From: Gigaspora rosea
Lineage: Eukaryota; Glomeromycota; Glomeromycetes; Diversisporales; Gigasporaceae
Direction of reading: 5' to 3'
DNA: 64,000 nucleotides
NCBI GenBank assembly: GCA_003550325.1
Contig: QKWP01000270.1
Location: 263,817-327,816, forward strand
Part shown: positions 11,240 to 23,109 of the stretch, in pieces
Numbering within the stretch: the stretch's first letter is position 1
Layout: every line of letters begins with the position of its first letter
The notes under the pieces: model-generated
The model's input: only the letters and a program-made list of their open reading frames with translations
Told to the model about the DNA's origin: nothing
Database searches by the model: none
Translations under genes and position numbers: made by a program

Positions 11240-12290
11240 GAGTATGATGAAGAAAATACAAGAAATACTTATTGAAGTTAGTAGTAAAGCTACTACTTCG
11301 CAACAAGAAAACAGCAATGTAGTGAAATGGAATCTCCTACAAATATTGGACTGAAAGTAATATGTTTTAAGTATGACCTTCGAACTAAAGGTAGTAAAAC
11401 AGAACTGGTAAACTGCTTAGAAGCTTTCTGGAATAAACAGGAACTGTAACTGGAACCAAAACCTAAAAAGAACTGAGAGCAACTAGAAAAAGGAAAATTA
11501 ACAAACTGAAATGTTGGCGAGAAGTATGTAAAGAAAAATGAACCTCTCTCGCAGGAGAAAATTGATAATCAAAATGAGGCCCTTTCACCTACTTTAACAG
11601 TAAACTGGAAGAAAAGATTGATGAGAAATTAACTGCTTTGCTTTCAAGAGTCTTGAACAGAAGTTTACAACAGTGGACAGCGAAAATAAATAGAGTTGGT
11701 ACAATCAAATCAAGCTTCCCCAAGAAGAAGTTTAAAAAGGCATAGGTCCAATACGAGTATGATTCAGTATGTGATGTTGGGCTTAGCTACAAAGAGTAAT
11801 TTAGAAAGATTCAAAAAAAAAATTTGCGAAAGTACAGGAATGATTAAGGCTAAGAGCATTTACTCTAAGAGTGGCTGAGGAAGAAGATTGGACCATAGCT
11901 AGAAAAATTTCGAAATTGATACCAAATGAGGGTAACAAATTCAAAAATTTGATAGAAAAAACAAGAAAGCAAGCAAGATCACAGGAAGGGTATTCTGTAT
12001 CTTATAGTCGAAAAGTTTGGCAAGCCAAAAAGAATAAATTTGGGATTGGGGTTCAAGAACAAATTATTACACCCTTATATGCAGTACATGCTACCTACTC
12101 TACTCACTTTATTTACTCTGCCATTGCAACTTCATTAAAACCAAGTAGTGTTTCCAAACCCAGGCCCAACTTACCAGAGCATATTCAATAAGGTGGGTAA
12201 GCGATTGACCTGTTACTATTGTGGGGGCACAGGTTATATGGCTTCAATATGTGCCTTGAGGTAAACAGAAAAAAGTACAGAAGAAATAAA
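11240..12290 (+). pseudogene. Gag-like region of the Ngaro-like element
   Basis: Short open pieces at 11696-11878 and 11871-12191 lie in different frames and are rich in charged residues (for example AEEEDWTIARKISKL). Just downstream, around 12210-12260, a CYYCGGTGYMASIC segment looks like a CCHC zinc knuckle whose histidine has become tyrosine. Nucleic-acid-binding Gag is the expected first protein in such elements. The assignment rests on position and this decayed knuckle. Confidence 0.55.
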
Positions 12291-12438
12291 TTTTTTTGGA
12301 ACAAAACTAATAATGAAAGCTGGTGACTACGCTCGGAAAAAAAAATGAATAGAAGAGCACGAGAAAAGAGGTGATAAACAACGTAATACAGGACAGAAAG
12401 GTGGTTGAAAAGATTCACAAGCCAGAGGCAGTGAGGTA

Positions 12439-13910
12439 TTGGATGGAAAAGGTAAACCCTGCACCCGTAATAGCCTGTTGGTTAAAAAACTAGGTTCTTT
12501 TGTTTTCAAGAGACATATGGAGCCTGATCGAGAGCAAGGTACTGAAACCTTACAAATTGATAGTAGAGCAAAAAAAATAGTTAGAGAAGGAAGTAGCACA
12601 ACTTGGAAGAGTAGGTACAGTAAAGAGAATGGAAAAGTCGAAAGCTCATTTGGCTTTCTGCTGGAGGTGTTCCCAATATTTTTGGTACCAAAGCAAGAGC
12701 TGAAACGCTTCCATCTGGTAATAGATTTGAGAAGACTAAACAGACAGTTGCCATAGAAATTGATTTGTTTGAGGTCTAGGTGGACTACTAAGATCAATAG
12801 AGAAAAATTGGTTGATGATTACGTTGGATTTAAGAGATAACTACTATTATGTACTAATGAACGAGGAAGCCTATCACTTTCTGGAGTTACAAGTAGAAGA
12901 AAATTGGTAGCATTATCATGTGCTGTTATTCAGTTTGTTATAGGCAGTATGGATTTTCTCGAAGATAATTCAGTCACTAATTGCCCATTGAAGGTTAAAA
13001 GGAATAACCTCGGATTTGCACATAGCTGATATATAGATAGCATACTGCTTGAATCTTGTATTAAAAAAAATTCAGAACGAGATTATTCTGCCTGACCTAA
13101 AAAATGCAGCTTTATTCTGGCTTTGGACAAGAGCAGCCTGATACTATCGAGGTGGATAAAGTTCTATGGGCTTTTTGTAGATATGGAAAAGGCACAGGTG
13201 ATAGTACTAGAGTCGAAGCCTCAAGAGACAAGAAAGTGCTTAAAAACACTAACAGATAACGATTGGGTTATAGCGAGGCAGTTGGCAAGAATTATGGAAA
13301 AGATTCAGAGTTTGAAAAGAGCACTTGCCCTGACACAGATAAAATATTTGGAATTTTATGCCCTTTTAGATTCAGCAAACAGAAGTGTTTGGGAATGGGA
13401 CGAAAAATTCAGTTGTTGGACAAGGTAAATTGGATATACGCTAGTTAATAAAAAATTTGAAAAAGTACAATGAGTGCCTAGTTTAGTGACCATCTCTAGT
13501 AAAAAGTCTGTTTGTAAATGCTTCTATAACTGGGTGGTTTGCAAAATTGGAAGGCTTAATAGTATTCAGAAATTGGAAAAAAATATCTGACTGCCAAAAA
13601 ATTGCAAAGCTAAAGGCCAGCTTGGTTCTACTAAGGCTTGAAACCATTGCAGACTTATTAAAGTATTCCTGGGTCTTAATCTTTATTGACAACTATATGG
13701 CTTTGGCAACAATGAGGCTAGGAGGCAAGCAGTAGTAGCAAAAGGAGGCCTATAAAAGGCTCTGGCAAGTTTGTTTGAAAAAGGACATTTGGATTTATGA
13801 GTTAAAATATGTAGTATCTGCAGAAAATCTAGCAGATCTATGAACCTGAGTCTTCAATTCATCAGATTGGTATGTCAGAGAGGATAGTGTTCCAGGAGAT
13901 AGAAATGACC
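12439..13910 (+). pseudogene. Reverse transcriptase and RNase H of the Ngaro-like element
   Basis: In order I see the RT fingers/palm entry FLVPKQELKRFHLVIDLRRL (about 12680-12740), the first catalytic block TLDLRDNYYYV (about 12820), a second catalytic box reading YIDSILLE near 13030 where a functional enzyme would have YxDD, and an RNase H-like stretch. That stretch reads VNASITGWFAKL, then an IFIDNYMALATM block, then ENLADL with SSDWYV near 13810-13880. These RNase H blocks are characteristic of DIRS/Ngaro elements rather than gypsy. The sequence switches frame repeatedly and has stops, so it is non-functional. The YIDS change alone would remove a catalytic aspartate. Confidence 0.75.
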
Positions 13911-14009
13911 TTTGGACCATATTAAGTCAACTGTATGCCATCCTATATTAACATGAAGTTGCGAAGATTCAATAGCTATCATTTTTGTCTTGGGCAGAAG
14001 TAATAAATT

Positions 14010-15000
14010 GTTTTACCAAAAGGTGAAAAAGCGAGGTAATTTATGTGTGCTCACCCCTGTATTTGGTACAAAAGGTGCTTCATTACGTAAAGAGTTGAGA
14101 GCAAGAACAACAATAGTAATCCTAGAGTAGCTGTAAGCAGAGTGGTGGCCATTGCTTCTAGAGCTAAATTGGAAAGCTTTACATCTACCAGAATCAAGAA
14201 TTATATTTGTGTCCAGATCTTCAGGGTTTGTAGAACCTTGGAGAAACTTGAAGTGGAAATTCTTGGCATGTACATTTGGCTGTGAAGGATTTGTCCCAAA
14301 AAGCAAAGGCATTAGCAAAGGAAGTAGTATCCCCATTTTATAAAGCCAAGGCTGAGAAATATGGGCTCTGTACAAAAGTTTTATAAAAAATTTAAGTTGG
14401 ATGTAGATAATTTGCAGAAAGAGTATTTTGGCATTTATCATATAGCTTGATGTAAGTAGAGTGATGTCCCAAATTTTGCGGGTTCTACAAGTGGTTGTAA
14501 ACAACCTACAGTTTAAATAGAAGAAAAATTTTAGAAAATCATTAGTGGTGATACAAGTTCTTAGAGCAATAAGGAAAGAAGTTGTGAAGAATAAAACGCC
14601 AGAGTGGCCTTGGGACCCATTGCTAGTTTCAATACTAAGGCACTACATGGATGTACCACTACCCTTGGCAAGTGGATCAATGTACAGAAGAGACATTGCA
14701 TTGGTAGCACTAGGGCTATGAACAATGAGAAAACTAGGGAATTAGGAGAATTTACTATAAAGGATATAAGGTAGGACAACAAAGGAATTCTGTGGGTTCG
14801 AATTTGTAAATCGAAGACTGATTAGTTCAAGAATGGCAGGTTTATCTCAGTAGAAAATATGGACTCATAGTATTGTCCAGTTAAGCTCCTAAAACAGTAT
14901 TTGAAAATTTGGCCTTAACAAACCCGGAAGTACTATTGTTTCTATTAAGACAAGGGAAGAAAATTTTAGTAGCAGCAATTGCTCAGTGGTAAAATGGTTT
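14010..15000 (+). pseudogene. Tyrosine recombinase region of the Ngaro-like element
   Basis: Near 14120-14340 the sequence encodes a WWPLLLELNWKALHLPES block, then SGFVEPWRNLKWKFLA. Near 14690-14800 come RRDIALVALGL, TMRKLGN, EFTIKDIR and LWVRICKSKTD. These are the linker and the start of the catalytic domain seen in DIRS/Ngaro recombinases, with the first catalytic arginine in the TMRKLG block. Three frames are needed to read it, and the C-terminal H-x-x-R and Y boxes are not recognisable before the AT-rich array at 15030. The gene is dead. Confidence 0.7.
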
Positions 15001-15029
15001 GCAGAGCATGCAGATTTAGACTAGTAATA

Positions 15030-15430
15030 CAAATTGATGAAATTTTTTCAATCAATTAGTTAATAGATCATTTTATTCAACTAATCGATTAATTGATTTT
15101 ATTTAGCTAATCAATTAGTTGGCGATTAATCAACTAATCAATTAATCGATTAGTTGACTAATCGATTGACCAATCGATTAATTGAATAAATAATAAACAA
15201 AACTTGGTAAAATACACGTAAGGTAGCAACTAAAAACAGCTGGGTTAACATTCTTTATATGATCAGTTAATTAATGACCAATTGACTAATCAATTAATTA
15301 ATCAATTAATCAATAAGTTGGCCAATCGATTAATCGATTAGTTGACTAATCAATTAATCGACTAAGTTGGGTTTGTAAAATTCAAATTGATTAGTTGTCA
15401 ACTTTACAACTAATCGATTAATTCGATTTT
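15030..15430. repeat. AATCGATTAATTGA array
   Basis: Dense tandem and inverted copies of a unit around CTAATCGATTAATTG occur in two blocks (15030-15190 and 15265-15430), with unrelated sequence between. The unit is self-complementary. Confidence 0.75.
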
Positions 15431-15439
15431 TGATTTGTA

Positions 15440-16030
15440 TCACTAGTTTAGATAGTAGATTTATAGCCTATTCATTGAGGATTGGTGGAGCAAACGCAGC
15501 AATGATGGTAGGGATAATCTTCGTGCAAATTTGAGTAATTGGAAGTTGAAACTTGAAGGTGGTGATGGTGTACCTGAGGATGGTGTCAATGGCACAGTTG
15601 GGTACTTCAGGCCATATGGGTTTAAAAAAAAAAGGGGGATAATATATGTAAAGAATGTAATGAAAAAAATTTTTTTTGGTTTGTTTGTTTGTTTTGAATT
15701 AAATCGAAAAATAAGGAAGTAAATAGAGCACAACCCAGAAAAGGGAAAAAAAGAAAATAAATAAAAAAATGATAAATGAAATAAAAAAATAGAAATGATA
15801 GAAAATACATGATATAAATGAATAGAGATGCAGCCTGAGAAATGAAATAAAGAATAAAGGGTTATATAGTACCCGATTTAAATAAAATATAAAAAGGGCA
15901 AGCAGTCCGAATATAGAAAATTGGGTTGGGTCCGGAAAAAAGCAGTAGCTCGTGACCTAAGAGCATGTGTACAGCGAAACAGTTGAGCTGGAACCTGGAT
16001 ATCATTTTCTCACACAATTCTCGCCAACAA
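15440..16030. other. Non-coding 3' part of the Ngaro-like element
   Basis: This is AT-rich sequence between the recombinase remnant and repeat B1. Short open frames at 15461-15733 and 15531-15722 overlap on opposite strands, have no recognisable similarity, and are judged chance. Confidence 0.45.
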
Positions 16031-16033
16031 TTC

Positions 16034-16125
16034 CATACCATACTTTGTAGAGCATAAAGGTATTGTTGGCCATGGAAATTTGTACCTTTACCAGAAGGGA
16101 TAGGTTCCATGACAAACAATAATAA
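16034..16125 (+). repeat. Split direct repeat B1
   Basis: It matches 17326-17420 through blocks such as GTATTGTTGGCCATGGAAAT and CCAGAAGGGATAGGTTCCAT. Confidence 0.8.
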
Positions 16126-16166
16126 TGATCCATTGTGAACGAAGCCACAAGGCGGAACATTATTGT

Positions 16167-16325
16167 GAGTCACTGGACCTGCACGTGACAATCAGTCATG
16201 GCGTGGATCTGGATCTGCATGTGATGATAAGGCATGGTGTGAATCAGTCCGTATTTGTATTTTAGGTAACTCAACAATCTGTCGATTTCTTTGTTTTTGA
16301 ATTTTCTGCTCGATTTTGAGTCTAG
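16167..16325 (+). repeat. Split direct repeat A2
   Basis: This is the second copy of A1. It lies 41 bp downstream of B1, as the B1-A2-B2 arrangement requires. Confidence 0.8.
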
Positions 16326-16439
16326 TTATGGCCCACCCGCCGCACCCAAAAATGTGTGACCCAAATTCCAGATACACGATTCTTGCAAAGCTGCTTACGT
16401 GATATCAGGGGATTTGGTAAACTTTGCTGCAAACTACTT

Positions 16440-17315
16440 ATCCAATACCAATTTCACCAATGGCCATTTCAATTACAGCCCGCTTCCCCGACAACCCATT
16501 TCCCCAACAACCCATTTCCCTGACAGATTACTTCCCCGAATCCTTTTCTCCAATATCCTATTTTACTGACAACCACTTTTTTGACATTCCATTTTACTGA
16601 CAATCTATTTCACCTACAACCATTTTGCCAACAGCTATTAATAAAGCTTCACAAATAGATTAGCTTTATATTATGTAAATGATTTTTGATTATCAATCAT
16701 TTTGTTCATGTGATGAGAAAATGATGGAAATTATTCAAATTATTACAGACTGTGAGAATGTCATTTTTGTTTGCTATATAGCCAAAAACCATAATAAAAG
16801 TGTGGAAAAATTTAAAATAAGATGATCGTAATCGATCTATTGCTTTCGCTATGAATTAATAATCAGTTTATCTATATATATATGTTGTGCATCAGATTAA
16901 AACTTTCATCAGATTGAATCCAACGTACGTCAGATGACTATCTGTTGACCAGAATTAAATGATCGGCAACAACTGGCCTAAACTAACCCCTAACTTTACC
17001 GTAATTTACCCTAACCCTAAACTAATTTAGGCCGGGTCTAATCTGACGCACAACATGTATATAGTTACAAATGAAAGTTTATTTGCAAATAGCTGTCGAC
17101 GAAATGAGTGGTGAAATAGGATGTCGGTAAAATGTGATGTCGAGAAAGTGGCTGTCGGCAAAATGGCATATCGGTGAAAAGAACACGGGGAAGTAAGTTG
17201 TCGAAGAAATGGAGTTGTCGAAATTGTGGGTGTCGGTGAAATAGCTGTCGGCGTAATTGGTGTCAGAGAAATAGGTGTCGGCAAAATTGGGAAATGCCGA
17301 TATCGGGTGGCTTGT
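16440..17315. repeat. Foldback element with CCGACA-type arms and telomere-like core
   Basis: The left arm carries repeats such as CCCCGACAACCCATTT and the right arm the inverse, such as GGTGTCGGCAAAATTGGG. Between them a second inverted pair (ATGTTGTGCATCAGATTA and TAATCTGACGCACAACAT) brackets a short CCCTAACTTTACC/ACCCTAACCC stretch. It is the same class as the elements at 18625-18930 and 42952-43215. It separates A2 from B2 of the Ngaro-like element. Confidence 0.7.
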
Positions 17316-17325
17316 CCGTGGCTTC

Positions 17326-17420
17326 TATCCTATACTGTACTTCGTAGAGCACAGAGGTATTGTTGGCCATGGAAATTGTTCCTTCACCAGAAGGGATAGG
17401 TTCCATGACGAACAATAATA
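17326..17420 (+). repeat. Split direct repeat B2, right end of the Ngaro-like element
   Basis: This is the second copy of B1. Similarity stops after the CAATAATAAT segment, taken as the element's end. Confidence 0.75.
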
Positions 17421-17562
17421 ATATAAATTCTTCCTTCTAAATGGGTTTCTATTGCTGTAAAAGGAATTCCAGTTGAAAAAATGAATTTCGCTAATATACT
17501 ATCTACGTCTAATTTACTTAATGACATTGTATAGCCAGAAACTTGGAGGCCCAGTGAATTTC

Positions 17563-17754
17563 TTACACTTTTTGGAAGCTTTTACACTTAATTAAATGTT
17601 CTTTTAATCGGCCAATTAAATCAACACAGCCCTCTTTGCAGTGGTTACACTTTTGGTGAGGCTTCGTTCGACCATGCTTGTCATTTTCTGTAATTTTGTG
17701 AAGTACAAACGAATTTCTTTCAACGGAGGTCTTCCACGAGAAATAGTTATTCAA
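17563..17754 (-). pseudogene. BED-type zinc finger fragment, probably from a hAT transposase
   Basis: The 63-codon minus-strand frame reads FSWKTSVERNSFVLHKI and then CNHCKEG, LIGRLKEHLIKCKSF. This gives the C-x2-C, H-x4-C spacing of a BED finger, the DNA-binding module at the N-terminus of many hAT transposases. The usual aromatic residues before the first cysteine are partly present. Nothing downstream on the minus strand looks like a transposase core, so this is a relic or an exon of a gene I cannot follow. Confidence 0.6.
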
Positions 17755-18624
17755 GGTAATTTTATTTTTTTAATATTAGTAATCGTTAGAAATACTATTT
17801 AATAATAAAATCGAATTGTTTAATTTTATTATTTAATAAAAATCAAATTACTTAATGCTAATTTTATTTCTTTAATATAAATCGAATTGCGTAATTTTAT
17901 TTATTTTTATGATGATTACGTCATGATGTTTCAGAATTTTTAAGATCATGTTTTAAAACATCTGCCATCTCTGTGTAGTGTCATTAAACGGTGGATCCGC
18001 AAATGAAGTACAAAATTCAACACTTGGCATGTTATTAAAAATTGGAGTATATGTGTTTGTACGAGAAAAATTTTTATTTGATCTAGCATTTGACGTACTA
18101 AAAAAGAATGATATTTATTATGATGATTATTTAATGTTGATAAGAAAACTTCTTGTTCTTCAGGATTTGTGCAAATATTACCACCCATAATATTTTGTGA
18201 GTTATCATTATTGTCAATACCAAAAGATTTTGGGTAGTTGATAATATTTTAAAAAATCTTGTTTGGTTTTCTGCATAATTCGATTTTATATCCTTTTGTT
18301 TCGATATTTTTGATAGAACTAGTTGATCTTGGTAATTTAACTTTGTGTCTATTTTTTACTCTGAGCAAAAGGTCAATTTATAAATTATGACTGGCAATGT
18401 TGCCATTCATGTTTTTCTCCTAAATAACAATTTACATATTGGCGATTTTCTTTCTTAAAAACACATTTTAAAAAATTTGAATTGTTCACATTTTGTAGAA
18501 CAGATTTGACAATATCTATTTGCGATGTACAATGTAGTTATTATGCTATTTATTTCTCTTGATTGTGATCACAATTAATGCCATAGTAAATTCATATAGG
18601 TTCGCTTTCTGATGACTTATTTCC

Positions 18625-18930
18625 GGGTTCGTATGATTTCGCCGACAATCACTTCACCGACATAACATTTTACCGACAAATACTCACCGACAAGTTCATT
18701 TTACCGACAGTTTGTTTCACCGAAGTTCATTTCACCGACAAGTTTTTTTCAAAAAGCACCCTAACTTTAGCCCTGATTCTACCTAATTCTACCCTGACCC
18801 TAATGACAATGACCAGAATTACTTTGTCGGTGAAATGAGCTTCGGTGAAATAAACTGTCGGTAAAATGAACGTGTCGATGAATGAAATGTTATGTCGGTG
18901 AAGTGATTGTCGATTAATTGATAGCCACCC
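18625..18930. mobile_element. 306-bp foldback element with ACCGACA repeats, 8-bp duplication
   Basis: The ends read GGGTTCGTATGATTTC and, on the other strand, GGGTGGCTATCAATTAA, both followed by CGACAATCACTTCACCGACA. The flanks are the exact duplication TTATTTCC (18617-18624, 18931-18938). The arms are tandem TTCACCGACA-type units, and the centre holds CACCCTAACTTTAGCCC and ACCCTGACCC. It is non-coding; the 8-bp duplication points to hAT-like mobilisation. Confidence 0.8.
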
Positions 18931-19089
18931 TTATTTCCTCATCTGGTATATTGCGTACATACGTACTACTTATCACTATGCAAGTGTGACGCCAAGCCCG
19001 ACTTTTAAAGTGAGGGGAAATTAAAGCGAATTGGCGAATTACTTATTTCTGCAAGTGTCATGAAAACTAATAACCATTAATTTTATGCA

Positions 19090-19823
19090 TCAATAATGCG
19101 CAAAATTAACTGATTTGAGTCAGGAACAAATAAGGAACTTTTTTTATTTTAGAATTTCCTCTCGTGTTCATTCTACAAATCAAACCTGTAATTTTGATTC
19201 ATGAAGGAAGTAAAAAATGGGTTGACAAAACTTATTTTAGGAGCCGAGGAATTAAACTTATCTTAAATAATCGTTTCAACCTGAATTGACACTAGTTTTA
19301 ATATGAATATACTGACAACATGAGTATCTATTGTTTGCAGATAAGTATATACAGAGTAGTGTTATATGATTTAAAAACTGACAGTTAAAGTAAATATTGG
19401 AGTCGGTAGAACAAATAATGAAATCGAATGTTTGGGATAACACATCAACGTGTTGGGCTTAAAATTGAATGAATTCATAGCACGTTAAACGTGCTGGATA
19501 ACACATCAATGTGTTAGGTCACACATCAAATGTGAAGAAATTTAAATTTGTATAAGTGCAAATTTTCCAATGTAGTAAAGAGAGAGTCACCGATTTTCCC
19601 TAATAAGATAATAAAGAGAGTGTTTTTCTTTCGTTTTACCTTAAAATAACAAAGGGAGTAAACTAGGGTAGTACTGAAGAGATCTTTATTCTAGTAAATC
19701 AGAAACTTATCTCCCCAGTAACTATTAGAGTTAAATCGGTTAAACGTATACACACTCCCTTCTTAAGTTACAGTAGATCTGTGTAACCGGGAAGGGTTTC
19801 CCCGGTTAAACGTAGTAATTCTC

Positions 19824-19854
<31 letters not shown>

Positions 19855-20790
19855 AGTATTATTATTATTATTATATAAAAATATATTATTTATTTTTAAG
19901 AATATCGTAAATTCAAAACTGTATTTGTTGATCAGCTATAAATTAATTTTGAAATTTATTTTACTAAATACTATTTCATCAAAACTATGATTCTGACAAT
20001 TTATATTAATAACAAAACAATCTTAATCTTTTTATACTACTATTTCTCTAAATTACGATATAAGACTTATATATTAGATTGCAATATTACATAATTTATA
20101 TTACAACGTTACGTTATTATATTGATTTTGCGATATTATTTTTTATAATTTGCGGCTTATCGTTATTTAAAAAATGCAAGTGTTGCAAACCTTAGTTATA
20201 GTATAAAAAAGTTGCAATTAATATTTGCAACAAGCAATGCTAATCCCAACCCTAACCCTATCATCATGTGCTAATAGCGAAAATAGAGCAAACAAATATT
20301 TACTATTGGCACATGATTTGTGTTACTTGCAGAAAGTAAATTACGTTAATCTAACCGCAAAAAGAAATACCATTTATAGAGATGCGTTAACGCCGGATTA
20401 CTTTATTTTTACAATAAAAATATACTATAATGCCAATTTTAGCAAATACTATTTATAGGAAATATAGGTTACAGCACGTTTGAAACTATATCACAGCATA
20501 AACAAATTACTAGAAATGGGGTTGTTCACTTATTAAGTTCAACAGAAAATTTTTTTCAATTTACTGATGTAATAAAAATAATAAAACAAATTCCTTATTT
20601 TTCTCTGGTCAAGATACTATAAAACCCAGTTGGCATACATCTCTATAAAACTATCACAATAAAAGAACTATGGATATACTCTATAAATTAGCTAATAAAA
20701 AGCTTGTGGCCCACTAGGCATAAACTATAAAATGCTTAAATACTGTTGAAATCCGCCGAAGTTAATTTGCAGTTTATCAATACAAACAAA
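19090..20790. other. Centre of the long inverted repeat: no gene seen
   Basis: It holds a block of ACACATCAACGTGTTGGG and GCACGTTAAACGTGC motifs at 19430-19535 and a (TTA)n run near 19828-19875. A CCAACCCTAACCCTA stretch near 20240 is telomere-like. A 77-codon open frame (20225-20458) starting there has no recognisable similarity. Confidence 0.5.
19828..19875. repeat. (TTA)n microsatellite
   Basis: TTA repeats are interrupted once by CAG. They might be the tail of an unrecognised retroposon ending in CCCCGGTTAAACG. Confidence 0.7.
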
Positions 20791-21599
20791 CACAAGTGTT
20801 TATTAATTTTCGTGACACTTGTAGAAAAAAGTAATTACCGCTTCGCTTTAACCTCTCCTTACTTTGGAAATTCGTTTTTGGCGTCAAACTTACGTAAGTA
20901 CTTACATGCATTACTGTATTAATGATGATTTACGTATGCAAATAAGTCTTATCAGCTATTAGAAAACGCATTTATATAGTAATTTACGAATATGGCGAAA
21001 ATTAGCGTCAATTATGATCACAATTAGTGAAAATAAAATGTAAAATTGTATGTCGCCAATTAACCATAAATGGATATTGTCAAATTTGTCTACAAAAATG
21101 TGACAGTTCAGATTTTTTAACGTTTTGGCAGAAAATCGGCCAATATGTAAATTACTGATTAAGGAAAAAACTTGCATGCACATTACCAGTCATAATTTAT
21201 AAAACCGACCTTTTGCTCAGAGTAAAAAAAGTAGATCAATTAATTTTGTCAAAACATTGAGACAAAGGATCTAAAATCAAATTATGCAATATCCTACGAT
21301 TTCTAATATCAAACGAAGTTCTAATCATGAAGCGTGTACTTCATCGGAGTATGAACCGTTTAAAGTTATGGGTTTACCTAACGTTACCATTCCAGACATT
21401 CATATTGTATGTGAAAATTCCGGAAATATATCCGAAGGTTGTAATAGAGATGGATTTGATATTTGTGGTAATTTAGCAAATAGATCCAAAAGCTATAATT
21501 CAAAATTTAGATCCAATAGTTGTAATTCAAAAATTGGATCCTATTATAATTATAGTTTAACAATAGAATCAGAAAGTTACTTTTAACTTAAAAAATGTG

Positions 21600-22850
21600 A
21601 TGGCCATAATTAAGAAAACAGATCTGATGACCATGCTTAGGAATTGGGCCTGAACATTATATCTAGGAAATAGATTTGATGACAATAATCTGGAAACGAA
21701 ACCGATAACTATAACTCACGATGCAGACACGATATTTTAATATTCGATGTTTATGATTCAGGAGCTGGATCGGAACGTTATAATTCAAGAAATGGGTCTA
21801 TTTGGAATTAGACATGTTTTTTTGCATTTGTATATTTCTTCAATTTAGATGGATGCAGATTCCTTAAGTTCAAATCCGATTTTTCTTTAATGTCCTATTC
21901 TGACGTCTTTCTTCAGTCCTAGTTCAAATAATTACCTTTTTTTTGCTATTAACGGAATTATTTTGCATATTTCCGTTTGTATAAATTCAATTTTGTAAAT
22001 TTTGTGTAGTATACTTGCTAAATTGTATTTTTGCTTTTTTTTTCTTTTTTTGTTATTTTCATATTTTGACTGTTTTGGATCGATTTTTATGTATAAAAAA
22101 AAAGTATTAAAAGCTTTTATCAAAGTAAAAAAGAAAAAAAAAATCGATGTTATATAAAACAACTTTACAAAAATCTGTCAAAATTGAACTTGCTACAAAG
22201 TTTTGCAAATATAAGTAATTTATTAGCATTTTATTACTATATTTTAATCTTATAAATATATTTGTCAATTATTATGCTGAAAAATGCTAATATTAGCAAT
22301 ATCTTATCAATATTTTAGTAATAATAAAGGCCTAAAAATTACTAATATTTAGCCTATTTATTAGGTATTTCAAAGTACTGATAATGAAATAATCTTGTAA
22401 TAAATTATTAAATTTGCTAACATAGTACTAATAATGCGCTATATATTGCTTATTATTGGCAAATATTTGCTTATTTCGAAATTGTCAGATTTTGTAAAGA
22501 AAAATCCATTCGGAACATAAATTTGATGTCATATTTTGAATAAAATTATAACTGCATCTCACATTGTGTATGTACGTATGTCTTGCATATTAGATATACG
22601 TATGAGATTATTAAAACAAAGTATATAATACACTGAGTCCGCAACTAGTGATCCTTGCTGATCAAAAGCTTTCGACCGATACGAAAAATTTTGTGTTGAT
22701 CTGGTGATATTATCATTCTATATTAAATACATCAATGCGAATTTTACTAGCTCAGACTTGAATAATACTAACTACTAAATACAATGATTTCATAATGCTT
22801 ATTTTAAATGCATCACATTTAATTAAATTAACATAACGATTGTTTCTGGA
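21600..22850. other. AT-rich intergenic region, nothing recognised
   Basis: No inverted ends, arrays or convincing coding sequence were found. A run of TATTAGCAATA-like motifs at 22210-22480 is too irregular to call. Confidence 0.4.
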
Positions 22851-22894
22851 AATAGACTACTGATCACCAGCGTAGGTAAATGATATCAAATAGG

Positions 22895-23020
22895 TACCGA
22901 TAGATGTCCCTATTGCTGCCAAATTTTGGCGCAAAAAGAGGTCAATAGGGTGCCAATAAGAATAATAATAACAATAGGCATCAATAGGGTCCCGATAGGG
23001 TATCAACAAGGTATCCCTGT
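22895..23020. repeat. Short CAATAGGGT minisatellite
   Basis: Degenerate copies of a unit near GGTCAATAGGGTGCC are spaced about 15-20 bases apart. Confidence 0.5.
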
Positions 23021-23109
23021 GACTAAATAGATTTGAGTACCATAATGGAGTATATCCTTTAGTTGTTATATTTGTACAGAGATAGATGGTTTTCCAAGGC
23101 AAAATTGTT

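Larger units (their letters stand above)
11028..17420 (+). mobile_element. Tyrosine-recombinase retrotransposon (DIRS/Ngaro type), dead copy
   Basis: A degenerate Gag, RT, RNase H and tyrosine recombinase lie in this order on the plus strand. Instead of LTRs, two different sequences are each present twice as direct repeats in the order A1 (11028-11185), coding region, B1 (16034-16125), A2 (16167-16325), B2 (17326-17420). This A1-ORFs-B1A2B2 layout is the split-direct-repeat structure of PAT/Ngaro-like elements. About 1 kb between A2 and B2 is a foldback element that appears to have inserted later. All reading frames are broken. Confidence 0.75.
17946..21560. repeat. Long imperfect inverted repeat (arms about 0.5-0.6 kb)
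   Basis: The left arm (about 18000-18620, continuing 18939-19090) is the inverse of the right arm (about 20790-21400). Matching landmarks are TTTTTACTCTGAGCAAAAGG near 18352 against CCTTTTGCTCAGAG near 21210, and AGTGTGACGCCAAGCCCG near 18985 against its inverse near 20890. The left arm is interrupted by the foldback element at 18625-18930. The outer parts may be coding: the minus frame 18188-17946 and the plus frame 21284-21586 share a short similar stretch (EFCTS and EACTS followed by PPF/EPF). It looks like a TIR transposon with very long ends. No transposase is recognised in the 1.7-kb centre. Confidence 0.65.

Noticed and set aside
20235-20260. True telomere or chromosome end
   Set aside because: The CCCTAA runs are short, interrupted and inside or next to repeats; they are interstitial.
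21284-21586. Host gene of 100 residues
   Set aside because: It lies in one arm of a long inverted repeat and resembles only the opposite arm; left as part of that structure.
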